NCBI GenBank assembly: GCA_963920525.1
Contig: OY986435.1
Coordinates: 275,798,848 to 275,862,847 of the forward strand
Reading direction: 5' to 3'
Source of the DNA: Dichetophora obliterata
Taxonomy: Eukaryota; Arthropoda; Insecta; Diptera; Sciomyzidae
Length of the DNA stretch: 64,000 bases
In this document: positions 49,091-61,165 of the stretch, piece after piece
Layout: each line of letters begins with the position of its first letter
Numbering within the stretch: position 1 is the first letter of the stretch
Notes under the pieces: generated by a model
Databases searched by the model: none
Seen by the model: the letters and a program-made list of their open reading frames with translations, nothing else
What the model was told of the DNA's origin: nothing
Program-made: the position numbers and the translations under genes

Positions 49091-49952
49091 TGAAAACAAC
49101 TAAGAAAAGAAGAAAACTGATCCCCAAATCTGATGACGACCTCCGCAAACGAAAAACTGATAATGATTTATATGCATCTGGAATGTCCGAACCCTTAATT
49201 GGGAAGGTGCCTCTATCCTACTGACTGATGTCTTGGAAAGATACAAAGCTGATATCACTGCTATCCAAGAAATGCGATTAAAAGGACAGGGTTGCATTCG
49301 GCATGCACCCTGTGATATCTACTACAGCGGCCATGCGGAGAAGCACGAGTTTGGATGCGGATTTGTAGTTGGCAAGAGACTACGGCCCCACGTCCTGCGA
49401 TTCACACCTGTGAACGAACGACTTGCCATAATCCGCATCAAGGTTACATTTTTCAACATAAGCCTAATATGTGCGCACGCTCCGACAGAAGACAAGGACG
49501 ATGAGATCAAGGAAATTTTCTACGAGCGCCTTGAACATGCTTACAAGTGCTGCCCCCGTCACGACGTAAAAATCGTGCTTGGTGACTTCAACGCTAAGGT
49601 GGGCAAGGAAAATATTTTTGGTCCAACAGTCGGAAAGTTCAGCCTCCACGAAAACACCTCCGATAACGGAATGAGGCTGATTGACTTCGCCGCAGCACGA
49701 AACATGGTTGTAAGTAGCACTAGATTCAAGCATCTCAATATTCATAAAGCCACCTTGATGTCCCCTGATCAAAAAACCAAGAATCAAATTGATCACGTTT
49801 TGATCGACCGAAGGCACTCTTCCAGTGTATTGGATGTACGCACGATCCGTGGTGCAAACATTGACTCGGATCACTATCTTGTTGCAGCCAAGATCCGTAC
49901 ACGTCTATGCGCAGCTAAGAATACACGCAACCCTACACTAGGAGAAAGCTAG
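49091..49952 (+). pseudogene. RTE-like LINE endonuclease domain (APE type)
   Basis: Seen: a possible start near 49091 (MKTTKKRRKL), a one-base frameshift near 49170, then WNVRTLNWEGAS, ITAIQEMRLKG (catalytic Glu), HEFGCGFVVG, CAHAPTEDKDDE, VLGDFNAKVG (Asp/Asn pair), QIDHVLIDRRH and DSDHYLVAAKI (C-terminal SDH). Known: these are the motifs of APE-like endonucleases that nick DNA for target-primed reverse transcription. The frame shifts again near 49940, where RRKLDVDKLQ continues in another frame. Confidence 0.92.
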
Positions 49953-50398
49953 ACGTCGACAAGCTGCAATCGAAACAGACAGCCGATGCTTTCGCCACTC
50001 GACTCTCACTCCTGCTTCAAAGCACTCCTCCAATCGATGATATATGCGCGCAGTGGACACACATTTCCAACTCCATGCGTGCGGCTGCTGAAGAGGTGAT
50101 TGGCTACCAACGCCCTCGCCGAAACCAGTGGTACGACCAGGAGTGTCGCGACGCCACTGCAGAGAAAGACGCCGCCTACAAAGCCACCCTGCAGTCGGTT
50201 GTAACGCGCGCTGCTAAGGAGCGATACAAAGAAAAGAGGAGGGAAGAGAGACATATTTTCAGGCGGAAAAAAAGAGAGGCAGAAAAGCGCGAGCAGGAGA
50301 AGATTGAGATGTATGGTGACAGGAATGAGGCCCGAAAATTTTTTGAAAAAATAAGGCGCCTTGCCGATGGTTTTAAAACCGGGGCCTCTTCCTGCTAG
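49953..50398 (+). pseudogene. RTE-like LINE linker region
   Basis: The continuation after the frameshift reads DVDKLQSKQTADAFATRL, then MRAAAEEVIGYQRPRRNQWYDQEC and a highly charged Lys/Arg/Glu segment (ERYKEKRREERHIFRRKKRE) likely to be helical, ending at TAG (50396). Removing this single stop would join it to the reverse transcriptase frame. Confidence 0.88.
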
Positions 50399-50416
50399 GG
50401 TGAAAACGGGAATCTA

Positions 50417-51667
50417 GTGACAGATGTCCAGAGTACACTGACGTTATGGAGGGAACACTTCTCTAAGCTTCTAAATGGCGACGCTGATAACAATCCCGCC
50501 AATAGAGATGATATTCCGGAAACCCCAATTTTGGATGACAGCGTTGAGGTTCCGCTGCCCGACTATGATGAAGTTCTGACAGCTATAGCTCGGCTTAAAA
50601 ATAACAAAGCCGCGGGAGCTGATGGCTTACCTGCTGAGCTGTTTAAGAATGGTGGCGAAGCTCTACTTAAATGCATTCACGAGCTTCTATGCAGAATATG
50701 GTCGGAAGAATGCATTCCGAACGATTGGAATATCAGTGTGCTCTGCCCAATCCACAAGAAAGGCGATCCCACTATCTGTGCCAATTACCGTGGGATAAGC
50801 CTTCTTAATATCGCATATAAGGTCCTGTCGAGCGTTTTATGTGAAAGATTGAAGCCCATTGTAAACGAACTGATCGGACCATATCAGTGTGGCTTCAGAC
50901 CTGGAAAGTCGCCCATCGACCAGATTTTCACGCTACGACAAATCTTGGAGAAGACTCAAGAAAAACAAGTCGACACCCACCATCTTTTTGTCGACTACAA
51001 AGCCGCCTTCGACAGCTCAATAAGGAAGCACCTGTACTCCACCATGTCTGAATTTGGTATTCCTGCAAAACTAATACGACTTTGCAGGATGACACTGAGC
51101 AACACCAGCAGCGCAGTTAAAATCGGGAAGGACCTCTCCCCACCATTTATTACCAAACGAGGTTTCAGACAAGGTGATTCCTTATCGTGCGACTTTTTCA
51201 ACCTAATGATGGAAAAGATCATCCGAGCTGCTGATCTGAGACGTAGTGGCACAATATTCTACAAGAGTGTTATGCTGCTTGCGTATGCTGATGACATCGA
51301 TATCATTGGTTATAATACGCGCGAAGTCAGTGCAGCATTTTCCAGATTAGAAAGAGAGTCAAGTCGAATGGGTCTGGCAGTGAATGCAGATAAGACGAAA
51401 TACTTAGTGTCAACAAACAAACAGTCCCAGCGTCTTGGAACCCACGTTACCGTTGACAATACCTCCTTCGAAGTTGTGAAGAACTTCGTTTATCTGGGAT
51501 CCAGCATTAATTCAACCAACGACATAAGCATTGAGATCAAACGAAGAATAACTCTTGCCAACAGATGTTACTTTGGGCTCAGTAGGCAATTGAGAAGTAG
51601 AGCCCTCTCTCGACGAACGAAAATCACGCTCTATAAATCGCTCATCATGCCCGTCCTACTTTACTAA
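50417..51667 (+). pseudogene. RTE-like LINE reverse transcriptase
   Basis: Seen in 416 codons: LLNGDADNN, NKAAGADGLPAEL, NDWNISVLCPIHKKGD, NYRGISLLNIAYKV, FRPGKSPIDQIF, FVDYKAAFD near residue 192 (motif A), GFRQGDSLSCDFF (B), YADDIDIIG near residue 290 (C), NADKTKYLV (D) and FVYLGSSIN (E). All catalytic Asp residues are present. The frame ends artificially at 51665, where the hAT element is inserted after MPVLLY. Confidence 0.95.
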
Positions 51668-52059
51668 TGTGACCAACCGTACTCCTTTTGGGAGTTTTGT
51701 ACTTCTTTTTTGCTTGCTGTACTTCTTGTATCTACCTACGCGAAAAGTACTTCTTTTTATTTGTTGTACTTCTTTTTTACATAAAAAGATTAATTTAACA
51801 ATAAAAATATTAAGTCCAAAAGATTTATCAAAAGTTACAAAAAAAAAGTATCAAAAATAATATATTTTATCGAAACCCTACAACCAAATCGCACAACCAA
51901 GTTGCCCAAATGCATCACAAAATCTACTTAAAATGCAACACTTTACACATCGCTAAGCAGCGCGTATTTTAAAGTAAGAAAAATTGAAATGGCAAAAATA
52001 CGAAGAAACAATATGTTAAATGTGGGATTTTAAAAACAGTATCCGTATATAAAGAAAAC

Positions 52060-53880
52060 CAATTCGGATAGTGAATTGCGCTGTTCTATATGCGATGGAC
52101 ATTTTAATATAGCCTACGGAGGAAAATCTGTGATTGAGAGGCACTTATCCACTCGCAAACACAAGGCAGCTCTTACTGCATGCATCATCTTCTTCACAAA
52201 GTGTAACAACGTTTTTTTCGTCGTCTATTGACTGTACCATGCCAGCAAGCGAAGTATTGTGGGCTCTTATCACACAGTAAAAGAGAATCACAGCTTCAGG
52301 TGATCGGACTGTCAGCGGACTGTACATCGCTAATCATTCGGGCCTGCTTCCAAGTGAAGAAGTTTCACTGCTCCCGTACAAAGTGTGAAGCAATTGTGAA
52401 TAACGTATTGGCGCCATTTTATCTTGAAGAGCTAAAGAAAGACTTTACAAAAGTTCACTATGTTACCATTTCCACTGACGCTTCAAATCATGGAAACATA
52501 TAGTTGTTTCCCGTTTTGGTGCGATATTTTATCTAAACGCTTGGTGATTTTGTTAAAATCCTAGAATTGTCTGACGAGAAAGGAGAAACATCTGAAATCA
52601 TAGCAAATTTAGCATTTTGAAATCAAAGACAAAGTGGTTGGTTTCTGCGGGCACAATACCAACACTTATTTCGGAGGACGCAGGCGTCAAGGAATTAAAA
52701 ATGTTTTTGCTAAAATAAAGGACTGGCAACATGCGTGATTAGCGTTGAATGCGCTGCCCATATATTGCATAATTCATTAAAAACTGCCTGCGATGCTATG
52801 ACGTTCGATGTCAAATGTGTGGTAGTAAAAATCTACTCGCATTTTCATATATACACTGTCAGAGATGAAACATTGAAATCCTTATGTAGAGATATTTTGT
52901 AGGGTACACAGTTATTGGCGTACTCCAAAACAAGGTTCCTGGCATTGGGACCAGCAATTGGCGCAATATTAAAAGTATTTGAAGCTCTTAAGCAAAAAGG
53001 GTATTCACAAGGTGTGCTATCATGTCATATTGTCATATTGCCCTAAAATTGTACAACTAAAATTTACAAGATAAATAAATGCAAATTAGAAACAGCTGTT
53101 TGATTTCGACACTTCAATAAACATAGCTTTCAGAGATATATTAGTACTTTTTTATATGGAAGGCAACAATAAAATGTTTAAACTATTGAAAAATCTTAGG
53201 ACAATATGAAATTATGACATCATAGCACACCTTGTGAATACCCTAAATATTTTCTTAATTTACCACGTGGCGAACAAATATTAAAGGATTTTTTCAACAA
53301 CCCATGTTTCAAACTTTGGCTACTTTTTGTCTTAGAACTACTATGCTCTTCTAATTATAGTTTATTGTTTTTTTATTCACATATAAAAAAATACTTCTTT
53401 CTAGGCTACTTATTTTCAAGACATTGATGTCGCACAACAATTGCACGAGTTTAAAGCGAATCTTCTTTTCCGAAAAGAGGAACGATTTTTAATGCCAAAC
53501 ACAGCATTAGAAAAAAGAAGGCTGATTCAAGCTGGTGATTATAAAACAGAAATATTTGAAACTATATTTGATAATTTTCTCGGTGATTTTTACTATGTTT
53601 TTTAAGTTTTATATTGAAAGGTTTCTAACAATATTTATTTTAAGATGATGCGTACAATTATTTGAAGGATTGGACAGAACAATTTGAGCAGGTTGAAGAT
53701 TTCTTGTGGATAAGTTTAAAAACATTTCCAAGCTGGTCTACAGTTGAAGTGTCATTCCAAAACTTAATTTCAAAAGATTTGTTAGATATAAGTATAGCTG
53801 GAAAATTGTTTGACCAATATGGTCTTAGAAAACTCTATATTCTACAGAGTCAAAAATTTTTAATTTATCAATTCACAATA
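52060..53880 (+). pseudogene. hAT transposase remnant
   Basis: Seen in several frames: LRCSICDGHFNIAYGG and RHLSTRKHKAAL (BED-like zinc finger, Cys-Cys-His-His) at 52075-52170, VHYVTISTDASNHGN at 52460-52500 (first catalytic Asp region), VGFCGHNTNTYFGGRRRQG near 52630, ECAAHILHN near 52750, YSKTRFLALGPAIGAILK near 52922, LPRGEQILKDFF near 53260 and DDAYNYLKDWTEQFEQ at 53644-53690. Known: the BED finger, the NTN-FGG and AAHILHN motifs and the length fit hAT transposases. Stops, frameshifts and a MITE make it inactive; a clear C-terminal dimerisation motif is not recognised. Confidence 0.82.
52999..53243. mobile_element. MITE nested inside the hAT element
   Basis: About 245 bp with long inverted ends GGGTATTCACAAGGTGTGCT and complement, extended on to TATTGTC. 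TAA occurs close outside both ends (52989-52991 and 53244-53246), compatible with PIF/Harbinger-type TWA targets. It interrupts the transposase between the AILKVFEALK and YFLNLPRGE segments. Confidence 0.82.
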
Positions 53881-54349
53881 CACACCTTATAACTACTACA
53901 AAAAACTTTTTTGTATCACTATCTTCTTTAACTGCAAAAATTCAATTTGCTCTTATGTTACTCTCGTTGCTACTGAAGGCTCAACAATTTTTGACTCTTT
54001 TGAATATATGTGATTTTTTAGTTTTGACGGCTATGTTCTGCGGCGATATGTGCTCAGATATATTAAAAATTGTTTTGTATTTATTTTTTTTTTTTGTTGA
54101 CAAAAACTTTATATAACAAAATTATTTTTATAGTACCAAGCAATGAATTGTAAGCATGATTTAATTTTTAATCTCTTATAAATAAAACTTTTTGTGCAAT
54201 GGATTTGTTCATTAATGTTTTACATGTTTTTTCTGGGTATACTTCTTTTTGTACTTTTATTTTTTTCAATGTACTTCTTTATACTTCTTTTTAAAGTCTG
54301 CACGTGTACTTCTTTTTGCTCTAAAAATGTTGGTCACATTATACTTTAC

Positions 54350-54766
54350 GCATCACAAACCTGGACGCTGAGCAGTTTAGATGAAAAGACTTTAGGAGCA
54401 TTCGAGAGAAAGATTCTTCGTAAGATCTACGGACCAATCTGCGTCAATGGCGAGTACCGAATACGGTGGAATGATGAACTGTATGAGCTGTACGCTGACA
54501 TCGACATAGTCAAGCGCATTAAAATCGAGCGGCTTCGCTGGCTTGGTCATGTTCAGCGCATGAAAGACGATGCTCCAGTGAAGAAAACATTCGATTCGGT
54601 ACCCAGCGGCGGTCAACGCAGAAGAGGACGACCGCATCTTCGTTGGAAAGACCAAGTAGAGGGCAACCTGACGAAGCTTGGAATTTCCAACTGGCGCCAG
54701 GAAGCGAAAGACAGAAATGGCAGGCGCAAATTCTTAGATGTGGCCAAGACCGACATACGGTTGTAG
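54350..54766 (+). pseudogene. RTE-like LINE C-terminal domain
   Basis: It resumes the LINE frame directly after the hAT target duplication: ASQTWTLSSLDEKTLGAFERK, ILRKIYGP, RLRWLGHVQRM, GQRRRGRPHLRWKDQVE and ending DIRL then TAG. Known: the RWLGHV/RGRP-RW segment is the conserved C-terminus of this LINE group. Followed by the 3' tail. Confidence 0.92.
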
Positions 54767-54790
54767 CGCAAACTAAGTAAGTAAGTAAGA

Positions 54791-55690
54791 TTTTAGATAA
54801 AATATGTCCACGGTAGCCTTAAAATTTCTTTACAGTAATGAAAAAGTGCAATTCAAGTTTAAGTCATTCACACTGTGTCCAAGTACATTTAAAAGGGGGG
54901 ATCCCCCGAATTTAATAATGATTTAAAAGTTCCCATTCCTATTTTAATAAAGGATCGAGCATGGTGCCACAGACAGTGTTTAAGCCGTAAAATAATTTTT
55001 TTAAGAGGTTTAAACTGATTGGCTGAAAATTCTACCGACTTGAACATATTTGAGCTAGGCTACAACAGTCTGTGTTTCGAGACTCAAAACAAAAAAATTG
55101 AGAACAATTAACATATGTGTCAATGAACACCTTATTGACAAAAATTTCGTAAGCGAAAAGAGAGAGAAAATAAATGAAATTTCTTTAATGAAGTGAAAAC
55201 CGAAATGTTTCCGAAATTTCGTTCAAAATATTAAGAAAGTTGATGAAATTTCGTTTATGAAGTGAAAATCGAAAATTTTTTAAAAAAAAGATAGATGCGT
55301 CGCTGAACGCACGAGAGAGCTTTTTCTCAGTTTCATAAGTATGATTATTTAATGGTTTATTTAATAAAAAAATTTTAGATTAACAAATCTTAAATACCAC
55401 AATGTTAACTAAAAACAATAATATTCCCACCAGTACATTTTATTACCTTACATTATTATATTACATTAATTTTGAATTATTTTTGTAAATGTCAATGAAA
55501 TTATTGGTTTTTAATATATAAAATATAAAACGTATATTATATAGATGTAATGTCATCGATATTTCTAGCAAATATTACATTAATAGTTGTCCTAATCGTG
55601 TTGTGCAAATATTTGGATCGCTTATCATTAGGGCATTAGTCCCGACAGTTTCGAGATTGCCTCTACAAAAAACAAATTCTAAAATATTTC
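54791..55690. other. Non-coding DNA, short duplication
   Basis: Nothing is recognised except a roughly 68-bp imperfect tandem duplication at 55175-55275 (GAAATTTC-TTTAATGAAGTGAAAA repeated). Confidence 0.5.
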
Positions 55691-55827
55691 TACAAAAAAT
55701 TCAATGATGCTACATAAGAAAAAATGTACGTGCTTTTAAAAAATTTTAAATTAAAAATCTTTCTAAAACTGTCTGTACAAAATAACACAGTAGGCCTTTC
55801 CAATGGTCATTTTAATGCCGACTCTAA

Positions 55828-56615
55828 CAGCCCTATTCTGGCGAAGTAACAATTGTTAGTTAGTATTTTTAATATTTCTATGTGTTTGTTGTAATTTTTA
55901 GATTTCAAACAAAATTTGAAGCTCAAAAATAATAAATTTTGATAAAAATTGTCACCTGCTTTTCAGATAGTGACAATTTCATTAACCCTTCAATTCCCAT
56001 GCTTCTGTCTGATGGCAGAATATTATTTTTTTGTGTTAATTGACGTGTTTAGATATTTAAAACATGAAAAATAAAAAAAAAGGTACATTCCTTATTTTTT
56101 TTGCAAAGGGGGTGTCACCTTCAGGTGACACTGGGCGTGATTTATACTTTTAACTTAATATGGTAATAAGATGAATACGACTCATTTCTATTACAAAACT
56201 AAAATGTGTACAAGTTACATTCAATAACAACAATTTGCAAAAACAAGTATTACAGTACTTACCCTTTTGGCATTTTTATAACAATAAAAAGTTTCAAAAC
56301 CACTTCGACGCACAAAAATTTCAAAACTGTTTAAGACAAATGAATAATTTGACAGATGATGTATGTATCAGGGTTGCAAAAAAAAATATAAATACTACCG
56401 TGTGTTTACTTTATAGTAGTAGTAAATTTTTTTCTCATTTTTTTTGTTTTATAGGATAAATAAATTCTTCAATCTCTGTCACCTACAGGTGACACTGGGA
56501 ATTGACGAGTTAAACAATTTTGTTTTCGACCTGTTTTGAAAACAAAAATTAGAAAAAACACATATAAATATTAAAAATACTAGATAACAAATGTTACTTT
56601 GCTAAAATAGGCATT
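55828..56615. repeat. Inverted repeat pair with inserted MITE
   Basis: 55828-55980 (reading ACAGCCCTATTCTGG inward) and 56520-56615 are inverted relatives of each other and of 37440-37612. Between them is the element at 55986-56509. Confidence 0.7.
55986..56509. mobile_element. piggyBac-like MITE
   Basis: TTAA on both sides (55982-55985 and 56510-56513). Ends are CCCTTCAATTCCCA and the complement of CTCGTCAATTCCCA. Two internal copies of the palindrome GTCACCTNNAGGTGAC occur near the ends (56105 and 56480). 524 bp, non-coding apart from a 74-codon composition-driven frame. Confidence 0.82.
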
Positions 56616-57469
56616 AGTGAAAGCTTTTTGACAACAAATTCTATAAAAATAATGTCAGAAAAGCTCACACTCAATTTAGACTTGGCATTAAATCGACTAT
56701 TGGTAAGTTAAACACATGATACTTCCTAAGAAATATTGAAATGTGATTTTAATAATACAAGAATAGAAATCTATTTTAACCAGCTGTAAAAAATATGACG
56801 TGATACTAACTTAGAAATACCAAAATGTGACCTTAAAAATGAAAAAAAAAACAAAATTTCTTTAAACAAGCGGTACAAAAAACTCTTACTTAGTACACTA
56901 TAATTATTATACTATTAAATTTTTTTTTTCAATTTTAAAACTTGAACAAAAAATTCAATGGTGCTACCTAAGAAAAACCTGAATGTGATTTTAAAAAATT
57001 TTAAAATAAAAACCTTTTTCAAACTAGCTGTACAAAATAACACAATGTTTGAAAGACATGATACTTTTTTTAGAAATACTGAAATGTAATTTTAATACTA
57101 AAATAAAAATTTGTACAAATTATGACGTGAAAAATATAAATATCTTTCTTAAACTAACTGCACAACGTATTAAAAAATACTAACTTAGAAAAACTAAAAT
57201 GTGACCTTAAAAAATTAAAAACAAAATTTCATAAGCAAGCTGTACAAAATATCACAAAATTCCTACTTAGAAATACTTAAATTAATAAACTATTTTATTT
57301 TTCTCACTAATTTTATGAACCTTCTGAATGATCTCATTTAATTAATTTTTAAAGAATTGATCCTTGTTTTTCAGAAATAAACAATAAATACTATCCTAAT
57401 ATTTCATCAAAACTGTGTTTTTTAGTATTTTAAAATCTTCTGCAATGTTTTGTGTAGTAAAACAAGTAG

Positions 57470-57560
57470 TGTCCGGCCGAAACCGGAATTTTGGCCGAAA
57501 CCGAATACTCGGCCATTTTATATTATTCGGCCGAAACCGAAACTGGTTATTAATATGAAA
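57470..57560. repeat. CGGCCGAAACCGA-rich hAT-like terminus
   Basis: TAGTGTCCGGCCGAAACCGG followed by repeated CGGCCGAAACCGAA/TATTCGGCC words, like 9940-9970 and 12820-12905. Probably a solo end of a hAT-type element. Confidence 0.5.
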
Positions 57561-60454
57561 ATTTAAGTTTTTACAAATGATCTTTTTTTTATTAATAGGA
57601 AACAAGAGTACTACTAGTACAAAACAAGTATTATTTGAATATTGAAGTTTGTAATAATTAATTTAAGTTTACTATAATAATAAATGAGATAATTTTTTGT
57701 TTTATTTTTAAATACACACTTCCGTACACACTCAAAATAGTATGTACCTACAGAACTACAAAACAAAGTATTTCTTTTTTTTAAAAGGTTTAGTATTATA
57801 TTATAGAAATATGTATTTCGTTTTATTTTCCGTTCGAATTCGTTCGGAAGTTTATTTATCAATTTTTGGCCCAGTACCCATAAAACTTTAATGGTAATTG
57901 CAATAGAGATGATAAAATCGAAAATGATAGTATCAAACGCATAAAATTAACCAAAATGTTTTGCGTTAACACGATAAATCAAATTAAAGACGAATTCATA
58001 ACTTTTGTTTTATTCAATTCGTTGTAAATATGTTTATTAAACCAAACTTATAGGTTGAATTAAAAGACTGATGCAAGAAATTTTGGTTTAATTCAAGAAT
58101 AGCGACAACTCTCTTTTTGAATAACTTTTTGTTGGATTATATGGATTTTAACCTCCTAAATCCAAATCCAAATTTCAGGCCGCTGGCAATTGGTTTACAA
58201 GTTGTAGGCCTCCGAATTTGCAGAAATGGCCTAAGAATCTGTAATGTTTTAAAGAACAATTCTTTGATGATGCGCGAGACTGCTGGGAAGTAGGAAGATT
58301 CACACACACATGTGGGCCATTCATTTAATAACCACGCATGAACATAATTCTGTGACCGAATGGTAAAAAGTGTATTTTTTCGAAATGTATATCCTGCTTA
58401 TATTAAAAGGATTTTTTTTATTCTGTTTATCAGCTGTTGTGCTTTTGCTTAAATAAAACAATAAAATGCTTTATAAATATGCAGAAAATAATATTTTTTC
58501 AGTTCAGCAATTCAAATTTGTGCGGCCTTTCGAGCCGATATTCAAGGGGAAAAACGGTTTTTCAGGTGGCTGCGTTTTTAAAATTCCATTTTGTGCGATC
58601 CAGCGAGTGAGGCCTGCTTTATTTTAGTTGTGTTTTTTTTTTTGGTAAATGGATTCTTTTTGCTGTGATTTTTTTATTCATCCAGGCATGCACTTGTTGT
58701 TGTTTATGTTGTTGTTGTTGTTCGTAGTAGCAATATTTGTATGATTCTACGGTGCACTGCAAACGCATATCAATGTAACAGTTTTTTAAAAAGAGTTGAT
58801 TTTATTTTTTACTTACTCCTACACAATCACACACTCAACCACTCACTTACTCACACACACACGCAAACACACTAAGGTCCTTATTTTACACACGAAATCA
58901 ATGCATAAAAATTGAAAACAAAAGCAACAAAAAGAAATTGTACATCAAAAAATATTGTCCTTCCGTTATTGGTATTCATGTGAGATTTATTTGAAAGCAT
59001 ATGTGTGTGTTCATACCTGTTCAAGCACACACACTAAAAAGCTTGTATGCTCAAAAAAGTTTGAATTACGTTTTCTACTGTATATATTTGTTTCTCTGTT
59101 TTTGCTGCTCTTTTAGTTGCTGACCCTTTCCCCCCCCCCCCCTACTAGCATAATTCAAGCGCATAAATTGATCGCTTTAAGCGTTTCGCGGAATTATTAT
59201 AACAATTTATTTTTTTTCTCTTCTCTACAGCAATTGGTTAAATAAATTTGCGCATATTTTGTATATTAAGTTTTTTGTTTTTCCAATTTATTTTTAAATG
59301 TATATTTAAGTGGTTTTTTAGCTGAAATTAAGAACAAGCAAAAAAGAAATGAAACATGCATTAGAAAACTTTTGTTACACTGTTGGACAAAATTTGACTT
59401 TTGCTGGCACAAGCGATTAATTTCACACACATGTGATTGATTGAAGCCATTAAAATTTCATGAACGAAACTACTACAAATGATGTTCTTAAAATTTTTAC
59501 AAAAGTCCATCCCCCTTTATGGGCCTCCTAGAACCGTAGGATGATCTCCGATTTGGTTAAAATTTCACACATGTTGTTTTTATACATACTTACTCACACC
59601 GATTCCACGTTTGTATGTGTGCGTGAATAATCCCATTGGAAGAGCATGGCCATAGAAACCTTCCAAATTAGGCTAGGATCTCAGGAAACCCAAAAAAGAT
59701 CCAATGACGAATTTATAAGCTGAAATAATGCAATTGGAATAGTTTGGTCTTGGAAATTTGACTAGGATCTTAAACAACCTTAAAAGTTTCAATGCCGCTC
59801 TGCCATTAAAGTAGTTTCTTCAAAGGTTTCTTTAACTAAACCGTACAACAATTATGAGAAAAAATTTTCACACACGTAGTAAACCATATACACGATAAAC
59901 TAGAGGCAAAGGATAGTAAAACTAGGTTCTTGCTTTATCTCTAGAGCGTCAGAATTTGTTTAAAAGGACTTTAAAGTTACAAAAAGTCATTGTTTAAAAA
60001 AATTAATTTAAATACTTAAAACCTTCAAAACATGACAATATGAGCATCAAATGAAAGTAGACAATATTTTTTATCAATAATACGAAATGGCTATACATCC
60101 TCACCAAATTGTATCCAGATTATTTAGATTGACTTATGTTTTATTGGAAAAATTTGGTAATAATTTTCAAATTGTTTGAAGTAAAAAACTTCCATTACTT
60201 TTAATACCAAACGAAAAAAGCATTTAAATCTTTTTTTTATTAAAGAGAATGCCTTCTTTAATTTGATACTCATATTATGTTTTTTGAAGGTTTTAAGCAT
60301 TGAAAAAAAAATTTCAAACAATCTCGTTTTGTAACTTAAAAGTCCTTAAAACAAAAATGTATACGCAAAAATGTTTAATTTTTTTTTAACAATTGTCATT
60401 GAATGTCAAGTTTTTAATAAATAAATATATAATTTATTACTTTTTTTTATTATA
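57561..60454. other. Non-coding DNA with microsatellites
   Basis: Includes a CA-rich block at 58840-58870, a 13-C homopolymer at about 59130-59142 and otherwise AT-rich sequence. 58530-58620 is GC-richer and non-repetitive in appearance (TGCGGCCTTTCGAGCCG); it could be an unrecognised regulatory or 5' untranslated segment, but nothing proves it. Confidence 0.45.
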
Positions 60455-60525
60455 AGAGGGGCGCCAATAAGGTGCTTGCCTAGGGCACTCTCGACATTTA
60501 ATCCGCCTCTGGTCACAGAGGAATC
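60455..60525 (-). repeat. Solo transposon end (CAGAGGCGGATT type)
   Basis: The minus strand reads CAGAGGCGGATTAAATGTCG, then GCCCTAGGCAAGCACC and GGCGCCCCTCTTAT. I recall this combination from ends of hAT-like elements in insects. No partner end was found. Confidence 0.4.
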
Positions 60526-60889
60526 TTTTTGACCATGATCACTTCTTCCATCGGTAGAAACACTAACCTTTACCTGTAAATATTTTAACATGGCTTTATT
60601 TTATGGCAATATTTTTGCAATTTCGGAGTCATTTGTGTGTGTTTAGTGATCATACAACAGCAAAATGCTGTAAATGCGTTCGTACAAAGGCATTAGTATT
60701 TTCATATCGTAAGTAGTAAAAAAACGTTTTTGATGCAGAATCATAGTTGATGATGTTAAATGACCAAAGAATGCAAAAAAATTTTGCAATAGTTTACTAG
60801 AGTAGTAAGGCTTCGATACTATGTTGTTTTGCACAATAACTCGATTTAAATTTTTTATTCATTCAAATACGGTAGTTTGCCTTAGCACG

Positions 60890-61165
60890 GCAGTAAATCA
60901 ATTGAAATTTCAAAAAGATTTGATGAATTTAAAAAAAAAAAAATCAATGGAAGTTCTGCATAAATTAATTGAACTTCAAAATAGATCGCTTGACATTAAA
61001 ATTATATCAATGGAAATGTTGAAAAGATCAATAGAAATCTAGAAAAGATCAATTGAAACTCAGAATTATATTTGAATTTCAAAATAGATCAACTGAAACT
61101 CAGAAAAGATCCATTGAAATTCAAGAAAGATCAACAAAATTTTAGAAAATATCAATTGAAACTAA
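60890..61165. repeat. Minisatellite of about 21 bp, diverged
   Basis: About ten imperfect copies of AAAAGATCAATTGAAACTCAG. The open frame here is a by-product of the repeat. Confidence 0.75.

Larger units (their letters stand above)
51665..54341 (+). mobile_element. hAT transposon inside the LINE
   Basis: Flanked by an exact 8-bp duplication TACTTTAC (51657-51664 and 54342-54349). Exact 13-bp inverted ends are TAATGTGACCAAC / GTTGGTCACATTA. Both subterminal regions carry several GTACTTCTTTTT motifs. Inside is a decayed transposase in the plus orientation. Length 2677 bp, which includes a MITE. Confidence 0.93.
49059..54790 (+). mobile_element. Near full-length RTE-like LINE carrying a nested hAT element
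   Basis: Taking out the 2685-bp hAT insertion (element plus one target copy) leaves about 3.0 kb, close to the usual RTE size. The order is an endonuclease region, a basic linker, reverse transcriptase, a C-terminal domain and a tail of (AAGT)n at 54774-54789. Defects: two frameshifts in the endonuclease half, one stop at 50396-50398, and the nested insertion. The 5' limit is approximate. Confidence 0.9.
55690..57300. repeat. Diverged tandem array, unit about 110 bp
   Basis: Recurring order of TACTTAGAAATACT, AAATGTGATTTTAA, TTTCTTAAACTAGC, TGTACAAAATAACACA at 55690-55790 and five or more times in 56700-57290. The array is interrupted at 55820-56620 by a palindromic repeat pair and a piggyBac-like MITE. 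Confidence 0.65.

Noticed and set aside
56262..56275. Splice donor CCAAAAGG|GTAAGT-like on the minus strand as tubulin exon 1
   Set aside because: The upstream codons do not read the conserved MREIVH... QCGNQIG start; it lies inside a piggyBac-like MITE.
58530..58620. Promoter or 5' untranslated exon of the tubulin gene
   Set aside because: Only a modest rise in GC and no clear initiator, TATA or splice donor; cannot be supported from sequence alone.
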